From: Bacteroidota bacterium
GTDB lineage: Bacteria > Bacteroidota > Ignavibacteria > Palsa-1295
Length of the DNA: 60,417 nucleotides
Direction: 5' to 3'
NCBI GenBank assembly: GCA_021324685.1
Contig: JAJPIQ010000066.1
Span: 1 to 60,417, forward strand
The notes under the pieces were generated by a model. It saw only the letters and a program-made list of their open reading frames with translations, made no database searches and was not told the origin of the DNA. The translations under genes and the position numbers were made by a program. Of this stretch, positions 46,001 through 52,550 are shown piece by piece (the first letter of the stretch is position 1; each line of letters begins with the position of its first letter).

Positions 46001-47322
46001 ACATCGACCGAAACCGGATTTCCTTCGGGGCTCGTCCCCGAGGTGCAGAGCGTCAGTGGCAGCGGGTTCGAAATTACGCCCTTGAACGTATCGACGATCG
46101 TTGTAAACCGTGACGTGCTATCGCCCGTAAGTACGGGGTTCGAGCCGCAATTACAAGCAAAAATGTGGACGGTCGTATCCGAAATCTTGGCACAGCCGGC
46201 ATTCGTGAACCGGACCGTGTCCGGCCAGATATGAAAATCGGTTGTGGCAGGCCGCGTCAGATAGTATAACTGGTTCCCGCTAAAAGTCCAGACGATGGAA
46301 GGCGAAGCATAGATACGCGTGTCTTTCGTCGGCGTCGGCGTGATGGCCCCACCCTGCAGGGGCTGCCATGTTTTTCCGTCGTCCGTCGAAACGAACATTC
46401 CGAGGTGCGATTGCGAAGAAGGCGCGAAGAGCACGCAGCCATCGCCCACCATATCTTCCGTAAGCGAATCGCCACAGGTGAAGGCATTCGGGATCGGGCC
46501 GAAGGCATAGCCATTCATATCGGACCGGAATACCGCTTCGGGACAACTATTGGCGCAGTCGTTCGGGTTGACCGAAGTAAAAAATGTGGTGGTGGTTGAA
46601 ATTCCAAGCGGCTGCCAGCTCTCATAAAACATTCGACTCTGGTGCCACGTCTGCCCTTCGTCCGTCGTCTGAAGCCAGTAATTGAAAGGAGACCCCAGGC
46701 AGTTGGAACCTTCCGTCGCGAGCACACCGGATTTATCGTCGATAAAAGCGAAGCCGGTGTAATACTTGTGCGTGTCCAGAACCTGCCAGGCCTGTCCGGC
46801 ATTCGAAGAGACCATAAATCCCTTATCGTCGCTGGCGACAAAGAGGAGGTTCGAGAGGTGGTTATAATAAATTCCATCGCCGCTGTCGGGCGTGCCGATA
46901 TTATCGTCGAAGACCCACGTTTTTCCGGAATCGGCGGTTATGATAATTCCCGAATCGAGCGGGTTCGTATTGCTGTCGATGATCGCAAAGCCATTGAGTG
47001 CGTCCTTGAACGTGATATCGTTGACCCAACCGGTCTGGAAGGGCGGGAGCGGTCCCGGATTGGGACTCGTGATCGTACAGCGCGTCCAGGTCGTACCGCC
47101 ATCGTTCGTGCGCCAGATCCCCGTATCGTCGCCCACGAAACCGACCTTCGGTGCGCCGACGGCATCCAAAAACTTTACGATATGGATCGTGCCATGAAAT
47201 CCTTGCATGACACGCTGCCACGTGGCCGGGCCGCCCTGCGCGAACGCAGAACCGAAGCACGCCAGAATTAAAAAAGAAGTGAAGATGGAAGGACCGAAGA
47301 CGTTGCGTAGTAGTTTTTTCAT
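43093..47322 (-). CDS. 1409-residue secreted T9SS protein with Asp-box and Ig-like domains
   Basis: The signal peptide MKKLLRNVFGPSIFTSFLIL is cut near AFAQ. An Asp-box region (about 25-370) has TNDGGTTW, TADSGKTW, TTDEGQTW and STDDGKTW. A cysteine-rich region of repeated Ig-like, choice-of-anchor-D/ASH-type domains follows (about 370-1200), e.g. ATLNFGNVSCCDTSQTRTI and GIDFGTLRYCDSTCQTIML. A cohesin-like segment lies at about 1150-1310 (KEFDVTLYDSIPAGLGLNQI). The sorting domain is VVPNPAHKDGSAATL, EVLDMLGRPVAQ, IPEGVYFVRMN. Similarity of the repeat units suggests internal duplication. The function is probably surface display or binding. Confidence 0.87.
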   Translation of the reverse strand: MKKLLRNVFGPSIFTSFLILACFGSAFAQGGPATWQRVMQGFHGTIHIVKFLDAVGAPKVGFVGDDTGIWRTNDGGTTWTRCTITSPNPGPLPPFQTGWVNDITFKDALNGFAIIDSNTNPLDSGIIITADSGKTWVFDDNIGTPDSGDGIYYNHLSNLLFVASDDKGFMVSSNAGQAWQVLDTHKYYTGFAFIDDKSGVLATEGSNCLGSPFNYWLQTTDEGQTWHQSRMFYESWQPLGISTTTTFFTSVNPNDCANSCPEAVFRSDMNGYAFGPIPNAFTCGDSLTEDMVGDGCVLFAPSSQSHLGMFVSTDDGKTWQPLQGGAITPTPTKDTRIYASPSIVWTFSGNQLYYLTRPATTDFHIWPDTVRFTNAGCAKISDTTVHIFACNCGSNPVLTGDSTSRFTTIVDTFKGVISNPLPLTLCTSGTSPEGNPVSVDVQFQPTSINTDSGFIHFHLVDNGQPVDTSIFVVGNGVSPHIQPLVPGRIVITSAACGEVDTSFQICNTSCTCIQIVSCSTDETSQDQCFLEMIGCNEISPQNPIILQPGDCWNFPVTYIAGIRKTQGVFHQARVSLNWETCVPPYTTGTTPDIVVEAATTTDQTPRAFGFKVTGPDCCSLKSSVQYAFFQNLTCDTLTLQQPQLISAGTCNTMHIDSAGSIPPLHFPIVFPPQALLKIPVTVTCDNCTENLTFPYTFGTTGGDCDQTFSGDTTVQLIVDIGNTSVIQPAYSPATLNFGNVSCCDTSQTRTIKITGKCILDTLKSITLSNKHFEVIGTSLGPKNSLGIDANATITIRFIPDTTCSGDSIYTGILTLVWSSAESTSQQITLKGTSTIAIAIAPDSTGIDFGTLRYCDSTCQTIMLKNSACHTQGSVAQIVGPTNGAAFKVVSPAVGTAIAAGDSIPVTICKQPSTDTGAVTDAVTIIFTDPAGDQQPAVITLTANVNPPSLSYTVTQLASDTLCDTATLDEQFTVTNTSTCYTYVIKSASVSGPDVSVTSPSLPVTIAGGANQSFGVHFAPTKGSGDLTGTITLTDTGGNTIVVPYDIPVKSCVQTIGTFTLAMPGSIIATPNCTNGNVAFTAQAGGGAGTITGVSLSGSPQFSLTTSSGGPMPFNDTVVFDPNTSGNNSTTLTISYTINGTAGDTVITIKGMVTGSKYSARIGVTTPSTACLSPNDSDLKEFDVTLYDSIPAGLGLNQITFVIHYHGDLLWNPSGYNFGSGWSLTSLTPESDGLHVTLKYTGNGTPSGTPLIRLKELAAISNIVSDTAHVTDPHFNDSAFEACVMSAFAAGGDSNAAPICVDTNLCPDNLIARAMQGNLRPITAIQVVPNPAHKDGSAATLHFTTNIDAPVTSEVLDMLGRPVAQIWNGPLEKGDHTLQVATDNIPEGVYFVRMNVGGYTVIRKFVIEKE

Positions 47323-47528
47323 AGAGGGACCAGCTTAGCGAGGCTGGGTTGAAAAAAGTGAAAACAATTGCCCTTTTGAAACCGGCTTCGCACCATAGGA
47401 GTGCACTCTTGTCCGAGCACCGCACCCCTGTGCAACACACCGCAGATGTTCATGGCATCCGCGATGCGCAAATGGCGAAAGGAGTCGAAAAAGCAACACG
47501 AAAACCGATGAGATAAATTTCACCGGTG

Positions 47529-47536
47529 CAAATATA
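47529..47536 (-). promoter_or_regulatory. possible Bacteroidota -7 promoter element
   Basis: On the minus strand this reads TATATTTG, an exact TAnnTTTG match. It is 207 bp upstream of the 1409-residue gene start, with a T-rich stretch (gtttttcg) about 15 bp further upstream that could be a weak -33 box. Confidence 0.35.
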
Positions 47537-47614
47537 CGGAACAGGGAGCGAAAAACCGGCATTTTCGCATTCGAGAGGCTTCAATCGCTGAGCCGGATTC
47601 TTTAGAAAGAAAAA

Positions 47615-48322
47615 ATGGCAAAATGTAATCGCCCGGTTTTTAGCCTGCTCTTTGTAGTTTGTTTATTTTCCTATGCACAAAATGCCGCGGGCCAAAGGTT
47701 GAGGTCGGCGAAAATGATCACGGTGGACTCCAATCGCACTCTGTTTCTTCACCGGGCGGCCATCATCGCTGATGTCAGGATCTTGGATACCAGTCAATTC
47801 CTTACAAAGGATGCGTCATTCCCGAAGCTTGTGGTTGTAACCGCCATCATACTCGATGGGATGAAGGGAAAATATGTTCCCAGATGTCCTTCGGTTCGCA
47901 AAGCATACGCCAAAGAGTACCCGGATGATTATTACCGTACTTCTGCAGACACCATTTTAGCTCTGCCGGGAACAACGTTTCAGTTCGAGTATCGCCCTCA
48001 CTGGTTTCGCGGAATTGTAACCGATGTCATGATGGGTCCTCAACTAACGTATTCGAGTGGCGATTGGATTAAAAAAGATTCCGAGTACGTCGTGTTTTTG
48101 GATTTTGTCGGAGTTACATCCGATGGGACGAACCTATACTACGCCTTACAGCCAGAATGGGGCTCCTTCGGTTCGGTGGACGGTTTGTATCCAGTCCGTG
48201 ACGGTCTTGTGTACGATCCGAACGACGATTTCGGTCTCGGAGCTTTTAAAGGCCTTGCACTTCCCGAGTGGAAATCAAGGCTACGAGCAAGGATACAAAA
48301 GAAAATCGTAGTTAATAAATAG
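47615..48322 (+). CDS. secreted protein, one-domain member of a three-gene paralogue family
   Basis: A 235-residue exported protein (signal core FSLLFVVCLFSYAQNAAGQ). It shares with the genes at 48346 and 49879 the segments (D)IIAD-(V/I)-(K/R)-(V/I)-(S/L)DT, an FEY-P-W-R block, a W--K-(D/G)-EY(I/V)VFL block, and the tail DPNDDFGLG--(LP)-WK(S/A)RLRARI. It lacks the N-terminal helical domain of about 100 residues that the two longer paralogues have. Cysteine content is lower too. No T9SS domain is present, so it is probably released to the periplasm. It is 23 bp before the next paralogue. The family is not recognised; an NTR/OB-fold comparison is discussed under findings. Confidence 0.78.
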   Translation: MAKCNRPVFSLLFVVCLFSYAQNAAGQRLRSAKMITVDSNRTLFLHRAAIIADVRILDTSQFLTKDASFPKLVVVTAIILDGMKGKYVPRCPSVRKAYAKEYPDDYYRTSADTILALPGTTFQFEYRPHWFRGIVTDVMMGPQLTYSSGDWIKKDSEYVVFLDFVGVTSDGTNLYYALQPEWGSFGSVDGLYPVRDGLVYDPNDDFGLGAFKGLALPEWKSRLRARIQKKIVVNK

Positions 48323-48345
48323 TCAAAATCTTTAAAAATGGAAGC

Positions 48346-49347
48346 ATGAAAAAATCAAGCATAATTAAATACATGGCATTTGTTGTAGTGCTCGTTTCCT
48401 TTGTGGGTAATTCACGCGGCCAATCGACTTATAGTGGCGCGCTGCAATATTATATCGATCAACTAAAGTCAGTACCAACAGCCTCTAGTGGCGAACCGAG
48501 CGACATACAATTGGCTTATTTGCGGCTCGATAAATTATTGCGAATGAAGGAACGGTCCCAAACAGAATCATTCCTTGATTCTCTATCGTATGGCGACACA
48601 TTGAAATTTTTTGCAAAAATGCTCTATCGCATTGTTGACGATAATCCCATAATGTATATGTTATGGAGTGCTTCGGCGAGTAGGTTTGCGTACAAAACAC
48701 AGCCGGACTTGGTCCGCGGTGTCCTTCAAACCAACGTAACAGAGAATTTCCGTGATTGGGCACAAACAGGTCAGCTCTTACAGTGCGATATTATTGCCGA
48801 TGTAAAGATTTCCGACACGGTAATTAACGAAAATCTTGTTCCGGAGATGGCCGTCGTGTTTTCGACGATCATGGACCCAATAAAAGGCAAAAAAATCCCT
48901 TCCTGTCCGCCCATCGTTAAATCGGAACCTGGAAGGCGGTTTAAATCAATAACGTACTATGCAGACGTGGACACTGCGGCACAGGGACAATGTCTTGCTT
49001 TCGAATATTGTCCCGAATGGTCCCGCACTGCTGTCCAGATCGGCGACGATGTACGGCCGTTCCAAAACCCTTTAACGGACGGTTCCGGATGGTGGATTAA
49101 GCCGGACAGCGAATATATCGTCTTCTTGTACCTACGACGAGTTGATGATGACAGTTCGACACAATATTTTACCGTCTATCCGCTTTCCGGATCTTTTGGA
49201 ACCCAGGGTGCAATGTACCGCGTACAAAATGGACACGTTGTCGATCCGAACGATGATTTCAATCTTGGTGGTCGAGACCTACCGGTCGAGGAATGGAAAG
49301 CTCGGCTGCGAGCAAGGATTAAGGCTCTTTTGGATTTTAAAAAATAA
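48346..49347 (+). CDS. secreted protein, two-domain paralogue
   Basis: A 333-residue exported protein with a signal peptide (MAFVVVLVSFVGNSRGQ). Domain 1 (about residues 28-110) is helical, opening with TYSGALQYYIDQLKS and including FFAKMLYRIVDDNP. Domain 2 (about 145-330) has LLQCDIIADVKISDT, DPIKGKKIPSCPP, CLAFEYCPEWSRT, WWIKPDSEYIVFLYL and DPNDDFNLGGRDLPVEEWKA. Cysteines in domain 2 may form disulfides. It is closest to the protein encoded at 49879. Function unknown; adjacency to a secreted metalloprotease suggests a link. Confidence 0.78.
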   Translation: MKKSSIIKYMAFVVVLVSFVGNSRGQSTYSGALQYYIDQLKSVPTASSGEPSDIQLAYLRLDKLLRMKERSQTESFLDSLSYGDTLKFFAKMLYRIVDDNPIMYMLWSASASRFAYKTQPDLVRGVLQTNVTENFRDWAQTGQLLQCDIIADVKISDTVINENLVPEMAVVFSTIMDPIKGKKIPSCPPIVKSEPGRRFKSITYYADVDTAAQGQCLAFEYCPEWSRTAVQIGDDVRPFQNPLTDGSGWWIKPDSEYIVFLYLRRVDDDSSTQYFTVYPLSGSFGTQGAMYRVQNGHVVDPNDDFNLGGRDLPVEEWKARLRARIKALLDFKK

Positions 49348-49467
49348 CTGTTTTTCAAAAAGTAATATAAAGAGAATAAAGAAACGTTACATCTAGGATT
49401 GAGAATGTTTACAAACGAAAGGCAGACCCAGCAATTTTAGCTGTCCTGTCACTTATAATAGATAGAA

Positions 49468-49719
49468 CTATTTTATTGCACGAGAACCGGATTGCATGGT
49501 TTTTTCGATTGCACGATCGAAAAAAAGAAGACCAGGATGAATGCCTAATGCCTTCGCAATTTGAGATAAACTAGAAACGGTCAAATTACGAGAACCGCGT
49601 TCTACATCACCAATGTAACCACGCTGAAGGCCAGAGATTTGCGCTAAATCACCCTGAGAATAGCCGCGCATTTCACGCAACGTCTTTACGTTTTTACCGA
49701 TTGTTTTAAGCAACTCCAT
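49468..49719 (-). CDS. XRE/Cro-type helix-turn-helix regulator
   Basis: An 83-residue DNA-binding protein starting at ATG 49719; an ATG 15 codons earlier is open, but would add unrelated residues. The HTH spans about residues 5-63: GKNVKTLREMRGYSQGDLAQ, then ISGLQRGYIGDVERGSRNLT and LSQIAKALGIHPGLLF. This is a typical XRE repressor of the restriction-controller (C-protein-like) size class. It is the only minus-strand gene inside the secreted-protein cluster and diverges from 49879. A perfect inverted repeat (49758-49777) lies between the two starts, a likely operator. Confidence 0.9.
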   Translation of the reverse strand: MELLKTIGKNVKTLREMRGYSQGDLAQISGLQRGYIGDVERGSRNLTVSSLSQIAKALGIHPGLLFFDRAIEKTMQSGSRAIK

Positions 49720-49757
49720 TCGGTAATAATGCACCCACACGATAAAGGTACATTTTA

Positions 49758-49777
49758 CGGTCACCTTAAAGTGACCG
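49758..49777. promoter_or_regulatory. inverted repeat, candidate operator of the XRE regulator
   Basis: A perfect inverted repeat: cggtcac, spacer cttaaa, gtgaccg. It is 39 bp upstream of the regulator start (minus strand) and about 100 bp upstream of the paralogue gene at 49879 (plus strand). The symmetry and location suit binding by a dimeric XRE protein. Confidence 0.55.
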
Positions 49778-49806
49778 CTTTTTGTGCTCGCCTCGAAAAA
49801 CGGTAG

Positions 49807-49814
49807 TATATTTA
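49807..49814 (+). promoter_or_regulatory. possible -7 promoter element for the 49879 gene
   Basis: TATATTTA is close to TAnnTTTG and lies 65 bp upstream of ATG 49879. A TTTTTG stretch (about 49779-49784) lies upstream at roughly -33 spacing. The inverted repeat at 49758-49777 would overlap or abut this promoter. Confidence 0.35.
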
Positions 49815-49878
49815 TACTAATTGTCTCGTCCGGCGAGTCCTTAATGGCCCATGTCGGTTACTTAAAAGAAAGAAAAAA

Positions 49879-50928
49879 ATGATAAGAGCATACCCTATTC
49901 GGCATCTCGGTATTTTGATGCCCCTTTTTGCTTTCACAAGCACCGCGATCGCACAGCGATCACCTTTGACGTATTCCGGCGCCATGGAATACAGCCTTCC
50001 ATTGCTAAAAGCGATGCCACCAATAAGCGATAGCCAACCGTCTGATATAGCAAACGCTTATTTGTGGGCAGATCAGCTCATGCGGACTACGTCTTCCGCC
50101 GATATTGAAACGTGGTTGAAAAACCTCATTAATATAGATACGATGAAGTTTCTCGCTAAAATGGAATATAAGGTCCGGGATGATAATCCATTGACACTTT
50201 ACCAATGGGAAAGCAGTGGTTGGCCAGAATGGGGCCACGCTGATTATCCTTGGCACTATAAAGCCGATCCAGGGGTAGAGGTCGATAGACTTACAAACAC
50301 ATGCGGCTATCTTATGGCCGATACCGGCCGAAACGGATATCTTATTGCTTGCGATATCATCGCGGACATCCGAGTCAGCGATACATCTATTACGAATGTT
50401 TCCAATAATCCAATCGCTCCGCATGAAGTTTTTATCAAATCGACCGTGCTTGATCCTATTAAAGGAAAACAAATTCCCGAATGCCTCGGCTATGGCATGA
50501 GAGCACGTCAAGGAAAAATAACGGCGCAAACCACGTATGCCACACCTTGGATTACACACGCTGTTCCTGACGATACGGGTTCCTGCCTCGAATTCGAATA
50601 TTCGCCCGAATGGTCGAGAACAAAAGCTGGAGATCAAGTTCCCTACGCGAATCCGTTTAAGGATTCGTCAGGATGGTGGGTAAAGCCAAGCGGCGAATAT
50701 ATTGTCTTTCTTTATTTCGGGGGAATTGGCAGCGATACATCTAACGCATATTTTAGTGTTTGGCCCTATTGGGGGGTGTTCGGTACGCAGGGAGGTATTT
50801 ATCGGGTTCTGGATGGAATTGTACAGGACCCGAACGATGATTTTGGTCTTGGAGCAGCTGCAGGTCTCCCTGTGAATCAGTGGAAGGCCCGCCTGCGAGC
50901 AAGAATATATAATATCCTCAATCCATAA
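49879..50928 (+). CDS. secreted protein, two-domain paralogue
   Basis: A 349-residue exported protein (signal MIRAYPIRHLGILMPLFAFT, cut near AIAQ). Domain 1 (about 32-115) opens with LTYSGAMEYSLPLLKAMP and ends FLAKMEYKVRDDNP. Domain 2 (about 155-349) has LIACDIIADIRVSDT, DPIKGKQIPECLG, CLEFEYSPEWSRT, WWVKPSGEYIVFLYF and DPNDDFGLGAAAGLPVNQWK. It is clearly homologous to the gene at 48346 over the whole length. The metalloprotease gene begins 14 bp after its stop, so the two are co-transcribed. Function unknown. Confidence 0.8.
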   Translation: MIRAYPIRHLGILMPLFAFTSTAIAQRSPLTYSGAMEYSLPLLKAMPPISDSQPSDIANAYLWADQLMRTTSSADIETWLKNLINIDTMKFLAKMEYKVRDDNPLTLYQWESSGWPEWGHADYPWHYKADPGVEVDRLTNTCGYLMADTGRNGYLIACDIIADIRVSDTSITNVSNNPIAPHEVFIKSTVLDPIKGKQIPECLGYGMRARQGKITAQTTYATPWITHAVPDDTGSCLEFEYSPEWSRTKAGDQVPYANPFKDSSGWWVKPSGEYIVFLYFGGIGSDTSNAYFSVWPYWGVFGTQGGIYRVLDGIVQDPNDDFGLGAAAGLPVNQWKARLRARIYNILNP

Positions 50929-50942
50929 AAGAGTAGATAACA

Positions 50943-52469
50943 ATGAAAAGAAAATTTTTCCTTCTTGCGGTTATCTTCTTTTTTGGAACCGCAATTCAGG
51001 CGCAAGTTCATTGCCCAATGCCCTGCGAATCCGAAAGCTTCCCGTACCTTTTTTGTACATTAACGGGAACTCAAATAATTCAGTGTTCAACAAATCCCAA
51101 CAGCATGCCTGGCCTTGTTCCGGCGAAGTCAAAAATACCGGGATGCGTAACTGTGGAACCGCTTGACCCGAGCGATTGGTATCAACCAACAGAGGGAGTC
51201 CCGGAGGCCCCTACTCCTCCAGACAAAGAAACAATCTTTGAATTTTATAGCAACACTTCTGTTTGGCCTCCGCCCTGGAGTCGTCCTTATAGCGGGGATG
51301 AAGGCGATTGGGGAAACGACGAAAGTGCGTACGAGGCAGGTTTAGCGCAGTGGAATTTAGACAGTGTTAATTTCTTTTCGGGATTAGACGATGAGTTAAT
51401 CGATACCACGGGTTTCGATCCTACTGACTCCATTGTCGCCGAAAGGTATTATACAGCCGCATATTATTCGCTGTTCAACGAATATAATACCGAGGAGTCG
51501 CAATATCTGTCTGATTCCACCGCTCATGCGGAAGGAACAGATGTAAACTACCATCAGGTCTGGGATCATGCCGAAGCACAAGACGATGCGCAAAAAGGAT
51601 TGAATGCTTGGCTAGCAATATGTAATTTACAAGGCGACCCGAATTGTTGCATCGTCATAAAACCAGACGACTATAGTTCCAATTGGCAGGGTCAATACGA
51701 TCCAACTCAAGGTGCAACGTCGTTCCCGCTTGCAAAAGAGTTTGGCAACCCGCTATGTCCGGACGATAATCAATGCCCCGACACGAACTATCGGTACATT
51801 ATTTTTAATGCAACAAATAAATTTTTATATCAAAATAATCAAAATCGGCGAAATCCCAATCCAGCGTACATTTTACATGAAGTTCCTACGGAAGATTTTT
51901 TTACTGGATTAGATGCGCCGTCAGATGTTTATCCGAGCGACAATGATTTCAGCTTTCGCGATGTAGCTGCACATGAAATTGGACATTGGTTAGGCATGCA
52001 GCATCCTGACACTTCAGTCAACGGTGCTAAGTGTGTTAATAACTATAACAATTGCAAAGATAGTATTCCCGGATATAGGATGCTTATGGGTGACTACCTA
52101 CCGCATGCCACGTCCGCGCAAGGGTTGTCGTATGACGATAAATGCATGTTCTCAAAGTTGTATTGCCCGAGCAGTTTACCATCAGGCGTTAAAGAATCAG
52201 ATCAACCAGAGCCGCCACCGCCCGAAGTGTATCCTAATCCTACGAGCGGTGGGATGACGCTTACGTTTACGGTCTCGGAACGAAATATCGTTCGAGTATC
52301 AATCTATGACATGCTCGGCAATCCGATTCGAGAAATTGTCAACGATATTTTTGAACCGAGCTCCCAATCTATTTCGCTTGGTACGGAATCCCTGCCAACC
52401 GGTAATTACGTCTGCCGCGTGCGAGTAGGAGATCGGGTGAGTTATTTGAACGTCGAGGTTAGGAAATAA
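50943..52469 (+). CDS. secreted metzincin-type zinc metalloprotease with T9SS sorting domain
   Basis: A 508-residue exported protein (signal MKRKFFLLAVIFFFGTAIQA). Residues H344-E-I-G-H348-W-L-G-M-Q-H354 form the full HExxHxxGxxH zinc site of metzincins, with the catalytic Glu at 345; the MLMGDYL segment downstream is a candidate Met-turn. Many cysteines and a long N-terminal region (about 30-300) may be a prodomain or substrate-binding part. The C-terminal part has VYPNPTSGGMTLTF, SIYDMLGNPIR and LPTGNYVCRVR, a T9SS type A domain, so it is a T9SS-exported protease. The substrate is unknown. It directly follows a paralogue gene (14 bp). Confidence 0.9.
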   Translation: MKRKFFLLAVIFFFGTAIQAQVHCPMPCESESFPYLFCTLTGTQIIQCSTNPNSMPGLVPAKSKIPGCVTVEPLDPSDWYQPTEGVPEAPTPPDKETIFEFYSNTSVWPPPWSRPYSGDEGDWGNDESAYEAGLAQWNLDSVNFFSGLDDELIDTTGFDPTDSIVAERYYTAAYYSLFNEYNTEESQYLSDSTAHAEGTDVNYHQVWDHAEAQDDAQKGLNAWLAICNLQGDPNCCIVIKPDDYSSNWQGQYDPTQGATSFPLAKEFGNPLCPDDNQCPDTNYRYIIFNATNKFLYQNNQNRRNPNPAYILHEVPTEDFFTGLDAPSDVYPSDNDFSFRDVAAHEIGHWLGMQHPDTSVNGAKCVNNYNNCKDSIPGYRMLMGDYLPHATSAQGLSYDDKCMFSKLYCPSSLPSGVKESDQPEPPPPEVYPNPTSGGMTLTFTVSERNIVRVSIYDMLGNPIREIVNDIFEPSSQSISLGTESLPTGNYVCRVRVGDRVSYLNVEVRK

Positions 52470-52550
52470 TTGCGATGAGGCGTAACGCCGCTATTTAAAC
52501 GTTCCTCCTTCGATCTTTCATAAGCGAGGCCGCCAAAATAGTGGTCTCTC

